A stretch of DNA of 64,000 nucleotides from Aegilops tauschii subsp. strangulata (Eukaryota > Streptophyta > Magnoliopsida > Poales > Poaceae), in assembly GCF_002575655.3 (NCBI RefSeq), contig NC_053040.3, forward strand, positions 361,830,267 through 361,894,266, read 5' to 3'. Under the pieces are notes generated by a model. It was not told where the DNA came from. It made no database searches and was given only the letters and a program-made list of their open reading frames with translations. The translations under genes and the position numbers were made by a program. Position 1 is the stretch's first letter. Each line of letters starts with the position of its first letter. Positions 46,373 through 58,251 of the stretch are shown here, piece after piece.

Positions 46373-47249
46373 TCACATAAAAGATAAGAATTGAAACATA
46401 ACAAGAGCACCATGAAACACATGGAAAGCACATTTAAGCATAACCCACTTCCTATGCATAGGGATTTTGTGAGCAAACAAATAATGGGAGCAATAATCAA
46501 CTAGCATAGGAAGGCAAAATAAGTGAAACTTCAAAAATTTCAACATAAAGAGAGGAAACTTGATATTATTGAGATATGTAAAAGCATATGTTCCTCTCCC
46601 ATAGTAATATTCAGTAGCATCATGAATAAATTCAACAATATAACTATCACATAAAGCATTATTTTCATGATGCATAAGCATAGAAATTTTACTACTCTCC
46701 ACATAAGAAAATTTATTCTCAACAATAGTCGTGGGAGCAAACTCAAAAAAATAGCTATCATGTGATTGAAAATTAAAATCATGATGACAAGTTTCATGGT
46801 TATCATTATTCAATATAGCATACATGTCATCACCATAATCATCATAAATAGCAACTTTGTTATCATAGTCAATTGAGGCCTCATCCAAAATGGTGGATTC
46901 ATCACTAAATAAAGTCATGACCTCTCCAAATCCACTTTCATCAATATAATCATCATAAATAGGAGGCATGCAATCATTATAACAAATTTGCACATCAAAT
47001 CTTGGGGGACTAAAAAATATCATCTTCATCAAACATAGCATCCCCAAGCTTATGGCTTTGCATATCGTTAGCATCATGGATATTCAAAGAGTTCATGCCA
47101 ACAACATTGCAATCATGCTCATCATTCAAAAAAAATTTGTCAAACATTTTATAGAATTCTTCTTCTATCAGCTGAGCACAATTTTCCTTTCCATCATTTT
47201 CACGAAAGACATTATAAAGATGAATAATATGATGCAAGCTCAATTCCAT
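46373..47249 (-). pseudogene. Gag-like ORF of element D, one frameshift
   Basis: It starts at 47249 (MELSLHHIIHLYNVF) and runs through ENCAQLIEEEFYKMF and DEHDCNVVGMNSLNIHDAND to DEDDIF, where TAG follows a run of six T. The other frame continues SPPRFDVQICYNDCMPPIYD, ESGFGEVMTLFSDESTILDE, CDSYIVEFIHDATEYYYGRG and CLPMLVDYC. The layout matches the ORF at 17178-18159, and the frame break falls at the same place, with the same +1 relation. Confidence 0.7.
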
Positions 47250-47299
47250 TTCTTTTGTAGTTTTATTTTATAAACCAAACTAGTGATAAAACAAGAAAC

Positions 47300-49038
47300 A
47301 AAGACGAGAACATGCATCAACCCCTATGCATAGATTACCCCAATGTCATCTCGGGAATCCGTGAGTTGAGTGCCAAAACACATATCAAGTGAATCAATAT
47401 AATTCAGGGTGTGCAAAACCAAACATAAACCAAAAACCAAACCAGAAAAAACAAAAACAAACCGAATTTAGTTTTTTTAGTTTTTGGTTTCAGTTTCAGT
47501 TTTCAATTCTGAAAACCATATACCCTTCGGTTTTTTTGGTTAGAAACCGACGGTTTTCAGTTAAACCGAATTAAATTGAAAGTAGCTCCACTGCGTAAAG
47601 ATATTTAGTTGAAGCCACGGCCACCCCTCCATTTGTAGCCTAGTGCCCACTGCGCTGCAGCTCCATACGCGAGGTGGTACTAAACGCTGCAGCCTGAGCC
47701 AATGACCTGGGCACCTGGCGTGCATTGTGCTTGCTGGGCCTCAAATTAACCAGTCCATATACTTCTCGAGCGATCGCTTGCCTAAGAAAAAGGCCAGCCG
47801 GGGGCTTTTGTCATGATTAGGACTGTCTCTTTCCCTCTTTTCCTTCCTCTGTCATGTAATAAAAAATGAATACAATTGACTCTTTCCTTTTTTTCTTGCT
47901 CCCTCTTGTAATAAAAAACTACCTAATCCTCAGATCTGCTGCCATCTAATGCCTAGGACCACATCATGTGTGCCATCTAATAATGATCTAATCTACATAG
48001 GCACTTCTCACAAGAAAAATCTTACCTACATACATAGACTAAATCATGTGACCAAAATATATTTGTTGTTCATTCAAAAATTCGTGTCAACTTTGGTTAT
48101 TTTAGTTATTACCGAAACCAAACCGAAATTAAATGGTTATTACCGAAACCGAACCGTATCTATGTATAAAACCGTATAAACCGAACCGAATCAAACCGAA
48201 AAAACCAACTGCACACCCTGAAATATAATACCCCATTGTCACCACGGATATCCATATGCAAGACATATATCAAGTCTTCTCAAATCCATAAAAGTAGTCA
48301 ATCCAATAACAACGAAATCTCAAAGGGAAAACTCAATTCATCACAAAAAGATAGAGAGGGGAAAACACCATATGATCCAACTATATTAACAAAGCCCGCG
48401 ATACATCAAGATTGTGACATCTCAAGAACATGAGAGAGAAAGATGAAACACATCGCAACTGGTACAAACCCTCAGCCCCGAGGGTGGACTACTCCCTCCT
48501 CATCATGGTGGCCACCAGGATGATGAAGATGGCCACCGGTGATGATTTCTCCCTCCGGCGGAGTGCCGAAACACGGTCTAGATTAGTTTTTCATGGCTAC
48601 AGAGGCTTGCGACGGTGGAACTTCTGATCTAGGGTTATCTTCGGGGGTTTTGGAATATTTGGGAATTTATAGGGCGAAGAGGCGGTGCGGGAGGCCACCG
48701 AGGTGGGCACAACCTACCAGGGCGCGCCTGGGCCCCCAGGCGCGCCCAGGTGGGTTGTGCCCCCCTTGGGGCACCCCTCTGGTACTTCTTTGGCCCACTG
48801 GATGTCTTCTGGTCCAAAAAAATCTCCAAAAAGTTTCGCTGCGTTTCGACTCCGTTGGTATTGATTTTCTGCGAAGTAAAAAACAAGCAAAAAACAGCAA
48901 CTGGCACTGGGCACTATGTCAATAGGTTAGTCCCAAAAAATGATATAAAGTTGCTATAAAATAGTTGTAAAACATCCAAGAATGATAATGTAACAGTATG
49001 GAACAATCAATTATTATAGATACATTGGAGACGTATCA
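47300..49038 (-). repeat. 5' LTR remnant of element D, split by the hAT element
   Basis: LTR sequence is present at 47300-47403 and 48222-49038. It begins in the LTR at the point matching about 18972 of the complete element. The missing part and the primer-binding site were lost in one deletion. Confidence 0.75.
47404..48221. mobile_element. Non-autonomous hAT element (818 bp)
   Basis: The ends are TCAGGGTGTGC and GCACACCCTGA. A perfect eight-base duplication AATATAAT flanks it (47396-47403 and 48222-48229), as expected for hAT transposons. The subterminal parts are full of AACCGAA-type motifs and their complements. No transposase frame was seen. Confidence 0.9.
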
Positions 49039-50731
49039 CTGTCCCAATGTTCTTATCGTTGCCGTTAATGTAAAATCACATGAAACATGAAGCAATGCCA
49101 CCTAACGTCACTATTAAGTAACGCCGCTATCAGTCTAGTGCCATTGATAAAAATAAGCAATGATACCACCATTTTATGAAGTGCATCCGTCTTGCTTTTA
49201 TTTCCCATGAATTGTGTTTTTGCGGTTACACTTAAATATCACACCAATAACATTGCTTCATCCCAGTAGAACTACACAAATTTGATTGCACATTTACTGA
49301 CCATGTGCTACTCTCATGAAAGTAATACTAATGCTATTGTTCTGCATGTTAATTTGTGGTAGTGTTCATGTGATGTGATGCTACTTCTTACTTAATGGCA
49401 CCTTTTCATACTGTCAATGTAGTGCCAGTTATAACACAATAGATACCGCTGTTTATCATATGCCACTGCAAATAAACGTCACTGCTTAAATAACCATATT
49501 TCATATTTGCGTAAACAGGGATGTCTGTCTCCATATCGTTTCTATTTGTGCAATCAGAAGTACACACCTCAATTTTAGTAGAACAGCAAGGAATCAGATG
49601 GCTATTCCTAGCTGTCGTCGTCTAACCACCAGTGTTCTAGGTATTCCTGCATTGGTAGTAACTAGGTAGAATGACCAACGCAATCTAAAAGAAGCTGATT
49701 CGTACGTTTACTTCCTGATTGCAGTGCAGGGACGAGTCTGTCATGTGTCGCGGAGAAAACAAGCCCTGCGTCCTAGTCGGAAATGCACTTTTTCCCAGGT
49801 CAAGGATGACCAGAGGACTAGCTGGCATGGCTGCGTGGAGGTTTTTGGGACAGGTGCACGGACAAGAGACATTGTGGTCTGCTTATTTATGCAAATAGTG
49901 GTGCTTAAATTTAGTGGAACTACACAAGAAGTTCATATGGTCAGTCCACTACATGGTTCAGTTCAGTATTCCAACTGTGAACACAATTATAATTGGTTAT
50001 TCTGGAATGAGAGAACCTAACCCTGGATGGTGGCAACAAGAAAAACCAGAGTGAACTCCAGGAAATTAAAGCGTGCCTAGGGAGGCCCTTTGCTCAGAGA
50101 AGCCTTGCTTGATTTTTCCTGATTTATAAACCTTCTCACAACTTTGTCTTTTGCTGTGAACTAGTAAATGTTGGTTATGTTCTGTGAATCATTGAGATAT
50201 ATAAAATTGCCGAACTTATGCTTTTGAAGTATTTTATGAAGCTGAGTCTAATGTGAATATTCCACATGAATTCTGGACTAGCGTGTGAACGTTTTGAATT
50301 TACATTGTGGCCTCAGTTAACCGCATGAACCAATGTCACAAGATACGTAGTTGGTTATATGTCAGACAGCAGAGTATTGATTGTGAGCTAGTCGATAGCC
50401 GACTTTTCTAGTGTTGAAGCGAGCTGAGCCAATGTGCCATGTTTTGCACAACTACTTACAAGTTGGGTAGCACCAACAATGTTTACAAGTACTTAACCAG
50501 CCTTACGTACCCTATGTAGATGTTGGCGCATAGTTGTAGAACAAGTACTCTATTTCATCAAACACACACTGCTCGTATGATAAACCGTGGCAACTTATGT
50601 CTTACCATGCCATATTACATGAAAAAACTAGTGAGGATGCATCCACGACAACAATTATGATGGTTCTCACATGATTCACGGGCACACGTAAGTAGCAGTA
50701 GTTCCCATAGACGGATTCAAAAAGAGCACTA
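49039..50731 (+). other. Unassigned stretch with a candidate exon at 49725-50020
   Basis: CTTCCTGATTGCAG ending at 49724 is a good splice acceptor. The following frame is open for 98 codons to a stop at 50020 (CHVSRRKQALRPSRKC, then DDQRTSWHGCVEVFG). If joined to the donor at 43319 the frame stays open from the ATG at 43272, giving about 113 residues. No known family was recognised, so it may be a non-coding RNA or chance. The rest (49039-49700) contains degenerate GCCACT and ACGTCACT motifs. Confidence 0.25.
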
Positions 50732-52294
50732 CACTACAAAAAAATACACTTCCATGATGATACGTGTTTGTCACAGTAGGTCACGTTTTTTGTCATGCAT
50801 TTACATCTATGACGATTTTATGACAGAATCAAGATAGTCATACCTGTGCTGTCGTAGAAGTGTTCCATGACAATACCAAAATTATCATCACGGAAGTGTC
50901 CACTTCCATGACGATAAATGGCGCGCCATGGAAGTGCTTTCGTCAAGGGTAACCGACACATGACATCCACCGTAACGGGTCGTCGCTAAGCTATCGGGTT
51001 CCGGTTTGGATCCGATAACCTGTTAACAACCCAGACCAATGGGGATTTTCCACGTGTAAAATCATCATTCGCTGGAGGAAACACGTGTCGGCTCCTCGGT
51101 GGGCCAGATGTCGTCCGTCCAATGGAGGAGACATGCCTATGATACGTCGACACGTGGCAGGGCCCAACAGAGGCCCATATAGGTTAAAAAGGCCAGCCCA
51201 GTCAAAGGCCTGTAGGATTTACTCACGTACTAGTGGGCCAGTCCATTAACGGCCTATTTAAACATGACCCATTTAGGGCCCGAAGCCAGATCTGGCCCAT
51301 TAATTGTTCTCTGAATATTTGGGCCCAATTACGGCCGAGTGACATTTCAGCCTGTTAGAGGCTCGATTTAGACATGGGCCCATTTCAGCCCGGAGGTCTT
51401 TTGGCCTGGGAATGGCCCGTGCTGCCCATGGGCCATATATGGTCCGACGCGACATCCGGCCCTCTAACGGCCCGTGATAAAGGTGGCAACAGTTCAGCCC
51501 TACGTGACTTTGGGCCTGTTAAAGGCCTGTCGTATAATTTGGCCCGTTGATGCCTCTACTAAGCTTTCGGCCTCTTAAAGGCCCATGATATCAATGGGCC
51601 AACTAAGGCCCGAGATATGTTTCGGCCTGGTAATGGCACGTCATATAACTGGGCCAAAAAAGGCCCGGTCTACATTTCAGCCTGCTGAAGGACCGTCGAA
51701 GACTAGTGAAAATTGAGGCCCAACATGCATTTCGGCCTGCTAAAGGCCCATGGTTTCCTCTGGGCCGTAACAGGCCAATAGAATATTCAGGCTATTAATG
51801 GCCCAAAGCTACATGGGCCCAATGAAGCGCTGGGTCCACTAAAGGCCCAACTTAATTTTGGGCCGAATATAGGCCCATGTAAGTTGTGGGCCTGGTGCAA
51901 AGTGTGAAGGCCCCAATGGCCTTTTAGGCCCAAGAAAGTTGCAGGCCGGCCCAACTATGGCCTGCTAAGCGAATGTTTTGGCCCGGTCGACTACATCAGA
52001 TTTTCTCCATTTTCTTTCAAATAGCGAATGATGGCAGTAACTAGTAAACAAACCTACTCTATACAATAAAGAAATTACGGCATAGTCACTTAGAATAAAC
52101 CTACATTATACAATAAAGGATTTATGGTATATTACATCCACTGGGCATCAAAGTTCGCCACAAGTGATCATAAAGCGCAACGAAGAAGCAGATTACAAAA
52201 AGTGGGCGCCATTGCAGCGTAAAAAAATAATACTGAACCAAGACCACTTCCAAGACAGTACAAGAAAGGTTAGCCTTGCGCGGGAACTGCTGCA
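50732..52294. mobile_element. CACTA transposon end with subterminal repeats
   Basis: It begins CACTACAAAAAAAT at 50732, the CACTA terminus. Subterminal motifs around TTCCATGAC in both orientations follow over the first 220 bp. The stretch 51170-51985 is packed with GGGCC and GGCCC motifs at short spacing. The other end was not found. The element is interrupted by Gypsy element E and probably continues at 61584-61825 and after 63345. Confidence 0.75.
51170..51985. repeat. GGCC-rich subterminal array of the CACTA element
   Basis: More than 20 GGCC cores, mostly as TGGGCC, AAAGGCCC or GGCCCR, occur in both orientations, commonly 20-45 bp apart. In CACTA elements such subterminal arrays are transposase-binding regions. 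TGGGCC is also the core of plant site II promoter motifs. Confidence 0.7.
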
Positions 52295-53642
52295 TGATAC
52301 GTCTCAAACATATCTACTTTTCCAAACACTTTTGCCCTTGTTTTGGACTCTAACTTGCATGATTTGAATGGAACTAACCCGGACTGACGCTGTTTTTAGC
52401 AAAATTGCCATGGTGTTATTTTTGTGCAGAAATAAAAGTTCTCTGAATGACCTGAAAATCCACGGAGACACGTTTTGGAATTAAAGAAAAATATTGGCAA
52501 AAGAATCAACATTAGGGGGCCCACACCCTATCCACGAGGGTGCAGGGCGCGCCCCCTGCCTTGTGGGCCCCCTAGGACTCCACCGACCTCAACTCTGACT
52601 CCATATATTCATGTTTGGGGAGAAAAAACATAGAGAAGGAATCATTGCGTTTTACGATACGGAGCTGCCGCCAAGCCCTAATCTCTCCCGGGAGGGCTGA
52701 TCTGGAGCCGTTCGGGGCTCCGGAGAGGGGAATCCGTCGTCGTTGTCATCATCAACCATCCTCCATCACCAATTTCATGATGCTCACCGCCGTGCGTGAG
52801 TAATCTCATCGTAGGCTTGCTGGACGGTGATGGGTTGGATGAGATTTACCATGTAATCGATATGTTCTAAGATTGATGTTGCCATGACTTTGCTATGCTT
52901 AATGCGTGTCACTAGGGGCCGAGTGCCATGAATTCAGATATGAACCTATTATGTTTTCATGAATATATGTGAGTTCTTGATCCTATCTTGCAAGTCAATA
53001 GTCACCTACTATGTGTTATGATCCGGCAACCCTGAAGTGACAATAATCGGGACCACTCCCGGTGATGACCGTAGTTTGAGGAGTTCATGTATTCACTAAG
53101 TGTTAATGCTTTGGTCCGGTACTCTATTAAAAGGAGGCATTAATATCCCTTAGTTTCCAATAGGGCCCCGCTGCCACGGGAGGGTAGGACAAAAGATGTC
53201 ATGCAAGTTCTTTTCCATAAGCACGTATGACTATATTAAGAATACATGCCAACATTACATTGATGAACTGGAGCTAGTTCTGTGTCACCCTATGTTATAA
53301 CTGTTGCATGAGGAATCGCATCCGACATAATTATCCATCATTGATCCATTGCCTACAAGCTTTTCACATATTTATCTTTGCTTAGATACTTTTCCGCTGC
53401 CACTGTTAGATTACTACAAAAACTGCTACTGTTACTTTTGCCACCGTTATCGTTACTTCCATACTACTTTGCTACTAAATACTTTGCTGCAGATATTAAG
53501 TCTTTCAGGTGTGGTTGATTTGACAACTCAACTTCTAATACTTGAGAATATTCTTTGGCTCCCCTTGTGTCGAATCAGTAAATTTGGGTTGAATACTCTA
53601 CCCTCGAAAACTGTTGCAATCCCCTATACTTGCGGGTTATCA
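52295..53642 (+). repeat. 5' LTR of element E
   Basis: It runs from TGATACGTCTCAAAC to TACTTGCGGGTTATCA and is followed by the primer-binding site. It lacks about 38 bp near 52858 that the 3' LTR has at about 60843-60880. Confidence 0.9.
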
Positions 53643-53653
53643 AGACTATTTCC

Positions 53654-53670
53654 TGGCGCCGTTGCCCGGG
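53654..53670 (+). other. Primer-binding site of element E
   Basis: TGGCGCCGTTGCCCGGG lies 11 nt inside the 5' LTR, as in elements B and the complete minus-strand element. Confidence 0.9.
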
Positions 53671-53720
53671 AGCATAGCTCTATTCTTTGAGTCACTTGGG
53701 ATTTATATCTGTTGATCACT

Positions 53721-56436
53721 ATGAGGAACTTGAAAGACGAAAAAACTAAGATTTATCCCTCAACTACGAGGGGAGGTAAGGAACTGCCATCTAGCTCTGC
53801 ACTTGATTCACCTTCTGTTTTGAGTAAACTTGCGACACCTACTCCTTTTATTGATTCTGATATGTTGCATGTTATTGATGATGCCACTTCTGCTATGCAT
53901 GATGCTTATGATGAAACTACTTCTATGCTTGATAATACTGTGCCATTAGGTGAATTTCTTGATGAACAACTTGCTAGGGTTAGAGAGAATGAAATTATTG
54001 AAACAGATAATATTGATGAAAGTGATGATGAAGATTCTCCCCCTAGATATGAATTGCCTGATGTGTCCGAGGGTTATGTTATGGACGAAGAAACTGCTAG
54101 AGACCTTTTTGCTTGCAAAGATAGATATGATCTTAAGAAACTGTTAGCTAAGCTAAAAGAAAAGTCTTTGAATGCTAGAATGAAATATGACCCTGCTTTT
54201 GCTACGTCACCTATCTGTATTTCTGATAAGGATTCTGGTTTCTCTGTCGATCCTGAGTTAATTACTTTGGTTGAATCTGATCCTTTTTATGGCTATGAAT
54301 CTGAAACTATTGTGGCACATCTTACTAAATTGAATGATATAGCCACCCTATTCACTCATGAGGAAAAATTCGTTACTACTATATCCTTAAGTTATTTCCG
54401 TTCTCATTAAAGGGTGATGCTAAAACATGGTTTAATTCTCTTGCTCCTGGTTGTGTGCGTAGTCCCTAGGATATGATTTATTACTTCTCTTCTAAATATT
54501 TCCCTGCTCATAAGAAACAAGCTGCCTTAAGGGAAATATATAATTTTGTGCAAATTGAAGAAGAGAGTCTCCCACAAGCTTGGGGGAGGCTTCCTCAATT
54601 ACTTAATTCTTTGCCTGATCATCCTCTCAAGAAAAATGAAATACTTGATATCTTTTATAATGGACTAACCGATGCTTCCAGAGACCACCTGGATAGTTGT
54701 GCTGGTTGTGTTTTCAGGGAAAGAACTGTTGAGCAAGCTGAATTGCTATTGAATAATATATTGATTAATGATAATGATTGGACACTTCCTGAACCAACTC
54801 CGAAGAAAAGGGTTATTCTATTTCTCAGTCCTAAAGATGTGCAAGAAGCAAAGAAATTTATGAAAGAAAAGGGTATTCAAGCTGAAGATGTTAAGAATTT
54901 ACCACCTATTGAAGAAATACATGGTCTTGATAACCCGACACAGGTAGTAAAGGTAAATTCTCTCTATAGATTTGCTGAAGGTGATATTCCTCGTAATAAG
55001 TCTGCTAGCCAATGCTTGGATGAGTTTGATAACTTTATTGTTAAACAAGAAAACTTCAATGCTTATGTTGGTAGACAATTGAAACGAAATGCTTATATGA
55101 TTGAACACTTGAGTGATTATATGTCTAGAGTTAAAGGTGACCTTAAACTTATTAGTAAACATGCTTCTATGGTTACCACTCAGGTAGAACAAGTGCTTAA
55201 AGCTCAAGATGATTTGCTTAATGAGTTAAATAATAAGAAAAATGATAATGTTGTTAGATTTTTGACTAGAGGGGGTAAAATGATTCAGGAACCTTTGTAT
55301 CCTAAGGGCCACCCTAAGAGAGTTGAGCAAGATTCTCAGAGAACTAATGTTGATGCACCTACTCCTTCTAAAAAGAAGAAAAAGAAAAATGATAGGACTT
55401 TGCATGCTTCTAGTGAACCTATTGTTGACACACCTGAGAATCACAATGATATTTCTATTTCTGATGTTGAAACACAATCTGGTAATGAACATGAACCTAG
55501 TGATAATGTTAATGATGATGTTCATGTTGATGCTCAACTAGCAATAATAATGATGTAGAGATTGAACCTGCTGTTGATCTTGATAACCCACAATTAAAGA
55601 ATCAACGTTATGAAAAGAGAGACTTCGTTGCTAGGAAGCATGGTAAAGAACGAGAACCATGGGTTCAAAAACCCATGCCTTTTCCTCCTAAACCATCCAA
55701 GAAAACAGATGATGAGGATTTTGAGCGCCTTGCTGAAATGATTAGACCTATCTTTTTGCGTATGCGTTTGACTGATATGCTTAAAAAGAATCCTTATGCA
55801 AAGTATATGAAAGATATTGATACAAATAAAAGAAAGATACCGGAAGCTGAAATTTCCACTATGCTGTCCAATTATACTTTTAAAGGTGGAATACCTAAGA
55901 AACCAGGAGATCCAGGAGTACCAACTATACCATGATCCATTAAAAGAAACTATGTTAAAAATGCTTTATGTGATCTTGGAGCCGGTGTTAGTGTTATGCA
56001 TCTCTCTTTATATCATAGACTTGAATTGAATAAGTTGACACCTACTGAAATATCTTTGCAAATGGCCGATAAATCAACTGTTATACCTGTCGGCATTTGT
56101 GAGGATGTGCCTGTTGTGGTTGCAAACATTACTATTTTAATGGACTTTGTTATTCTTGATATTCCCGAGGACGATAGTATGTCGATTATCCTTGGTAGAC
56201 CCTTTTTCAATACTGTAGGGGCTATTATTGATTGCAAGAAAGGCAATGTCACTTTTCATGTTAGTGGCAATGAGCATACAGTACACTTTCGAGGAAACAA
56301 CCTCAAGTCCACAATATCAATTCTATTGGAAAAGTTTCAACGATTACTATTGGAGGTTTTGAATTCCCTCTTCCTACTGTCAAGAAGAAATATGATATTC
56401 TTATTATTGAGTACATACATATCCCTGTTGAGGTAA
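53721..56436 (+). pseudogene. Gag-protease pseudogene of element E
   Basis: The frame starts at ATG 53721 (MRNLKDEKTKIYPST), with an acidic N-terminal part to 54410. A shift near 54378 and a TAG at 54466 lead into the gag core (54473-55558): YYFSSKYFPAHKKQAALREI, SLPQAWGRLPQLLNSLPDHP, ILDIFYNGL. A coiled region and a lysine-rich stretch follow. After a shift near 55540 comes RKHGKEREPWVQKPMPFPP, then a TGA at 55933, then the retropepsin with CDLGAGVSVMHLSLYHRL and SIILGRPFFNTVG. The catalytic DLGA is intact. A last shift lies near 56320. The sequence does not go on into reverse transcriptase. It would encode the capsid-nucleocapsid precursor and its protease. Confidence 0.85.
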
Positions 56437-56635
56437 CTTAGTGTTATTCGAAAATTCTCCGGTTTCATGCGATTAGGAAAGAGTTTGTTAACAAGACTTG
56501 ATCAACCTTGTTAGTGGATTCGTTTTGATGAGCATGAGATGGAGGAAATTAGAAAGCACAACTCTCTGTACCCTCCTTTTACTTTCTGTTATTTAGATTA
56601 AATAAAGAAAAAATAGTATTTTCTGTCTGTTTTCT

Positions 56636-56900
56636 GAATTATCCTTGCAATAAAAATACCCCGAAAATAAAAGTTCTCCAAACGTCCTGAAAATGAAATA
56701 TGATTTTTTGTAGAATATTTAAGAATATCTGGCACTGAGAACACACCAGGTGGCCCCACCATTTGGCCACGAGGAAACAGGGCGCGCCCCTGCCTCCTAG
56801 GCCCCACATGGACCCCCTCCACTTATTGCAGCACCCACTCACTTCGTCTTCCACCAGAAAAAATCCTCCCACAGCTCAGACCCGTGTTCTAGCTCATCTT
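56636..56900 (+). promoter_or_regulatory. LTR-like module upstream of the accessory ORF in element E
   Basis: The order of short matches to the element's own LTR (about 52425-52600) is conserved: AATAAAAGTTCTC, CCTGAAAAT, AATATT, GG.GGCCCAC, CCACGAGG, CAGGGCGCGCCCC and TGCC. In the LTR this part precedes the leader. Here it precedes a GC-rich leader-like stretch and then the accessory ORF at 57221. I infer a possible internal promoter. Confidence 0.55.
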
Positions 56901-57220
56901 GCTGCCATTTTCGATCTCCTTGCTCAAAGCTCCATTCACAAAACTGTTTTGGGGGATTGTTCTTCGGTATGTGACTCCTCCAATGGTCCAATTAGTTTTT
57001 GTTCTAGTGCTTTATTTATTGCAAATTTTTGCTTCTAAGGTGACCCTGTTCTTGAGCCTACATGCCAAATTTATATGGTCCCAAGTAGTTTTAAAGCATG
57101 ATATAGTCTCTAGGCACTTGTGGGAGTAGTTGCTATCAATCTTGTTTAGTTTTGTTCACTTTTATTTTGAGTCACTAAAAGTTTCAGAAATTTTTCAGAG
57201 AAAGAATTTTTTTTAGGAAA

Positions 57221-58147
57221 ATGTATCAAGGTCGTTCCTCAAGGAAGCAAGGACCAACGCTCGTGATATGTGAGCCGGACGATGAACCACCGAGGGAAGC
57301 TCAAGTGCGGCCTTGTGAATGGCCGTCAGAAGAGTTTATGGTCCAGGCAGACATCAAGAATGAATTTGACGCGTATGTGCGTAATGCTGATCTTGAGGAC
57401 TTTGTGTCAGATAAGTGCCTACAATACCGCTACCTAACTGATTCCTTTGTGAGGAGGTTTAAATTTACATCATCGCGCAATTCTCACACTGTTTTATTTG
57501 ATCTTTATGATAAATCATATACCATGGACTTAGAAGATTTTAATACTGCTTGTAAACTCCCGCAGTGGGGCAATGTTAGTGAACCTTGCAAATCTGAATA
57601 TAACGACTTTCTTGCTAGTATCACTGTGGGGGAATCTAGAGAAACCACAAAAGCTACCATAGGGAGCATCCATTTCCCTTCCATACATTATTTTGCTCTC
57701 TTTATAGGAAGATGCATTAACGGTAAAGATGAAGCTTGTCACATGTGCGTTCCAGATCTTAGTATCCTCAAGAGTGCGGTATTAGGAGATAAACAATATA
57801 ACTTGGGGGCCATTGTTGCACGAAGGCTGCATCTTAACGGTACAAGCGGAGATTTGTTTGGTGGAATTTATGCAACTCGTGTAGCTAATTATCTTGATGT
57901 ACCCATACATGAAAATGATATGGAGTTGCCTCCTGCTTATCTAGATTATAATGCTATGGTTCGCCATCAGTTTCTTGAGAGGAATGAACAGTTCCTTCAG
58001 TACCGACTAATCTTTGACAGACGGCACACCGTCCATATTGCCCTCCCTGCTCCGACTTTCTTTAACTTTCAGGCAAAAAGGAGATATGTTATAACCAGGG
58101 AGGAGGCGAACGAGTATGAGAGGAGTACGGAAGCAGCTCGCCTCTGA
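57221..58147 (+). CDS. Accessory ORF of Gypsy element E (308 residues, intact)
   Basis: The frame is open from ATG 57221 (MYQGRSSRKQGPTLVICEPD) to TGA at 58145-58147. Visible stretches are DLEDFVSDKCLQYRYLTDSF, FDLYDKSYTMDLEDFNTACK (a globular fold-like core), IHFPSIHYFALFIGRCING, GGIYATRVANYLDVPI and a charged C-terminus (RRYVITREEANEYERSTEAA). There is no signal peptide or clear membrane segment. It resembles the extra ORF of Athila-like plant Gypsy elements and proteins annotated as putative plant transposon proteins, from memory. Its function is not known to me. It stays open while gag is broken in several places. Element B carries a decayed homologue at the same position. Confidence 0.75.
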   Translation: MYQGRSSRKQGPTLVICEPDDEPPREAQVRPCEWPSEEFMVQADIKNEFDAYVRNADLEDFVSDKCLQYRYLTDSFVRRFKFTSSRNSHTVLFDLYDKSYTMDLEDFNTACKLPQWGNVSEPCKSEYNDFLASITVGESRETTKATIGSIHFPSIHYFALFIGRCINGKDEACHMCVPDLSILKSAVLGDKQYNLGAIVARRLHLNGTSGDLFGGIYATRVANYLDVPIHENDMELPPAYLDYNAMVRHQFLERNEQFLQYRLIFDRRHTVHIALPAPTFFNFQAKRRYVITREEANEYERSTEAARL

Positions 58148-58251
58148 GCTGCAGCTCTTGAGGCAGTAGCCGCTGCATCTCAGTACAACCCCAACCATGA
58201 CTTTGGTATCCGCCAGGCCAGCAGTGGCCATAGACCAACTTAGGCCAAAAG

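Larger units (their letters stand above)
43841..49038 (-). mobile_element. Gypsy element D, Sabrina-like, with large deletions
   Basis: The element has the same ends as the 12678-19898 element (TGATGTCTACTAC at 43841, GAGACGTATCA ending at 49038). Near-identical five-base flanks are TTGTC and CTGTC, one mismatch. The left LTR is cut at about 44012, and most of it is missing. At about 47300 the internal region jumps into the middle of the other LTR, removing the primer-binding site. The internal region keeps the gag-like ORF and the PPT-like hairpins. An hAT element is inserted in the remaining LTR. Confidence 0.85.
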
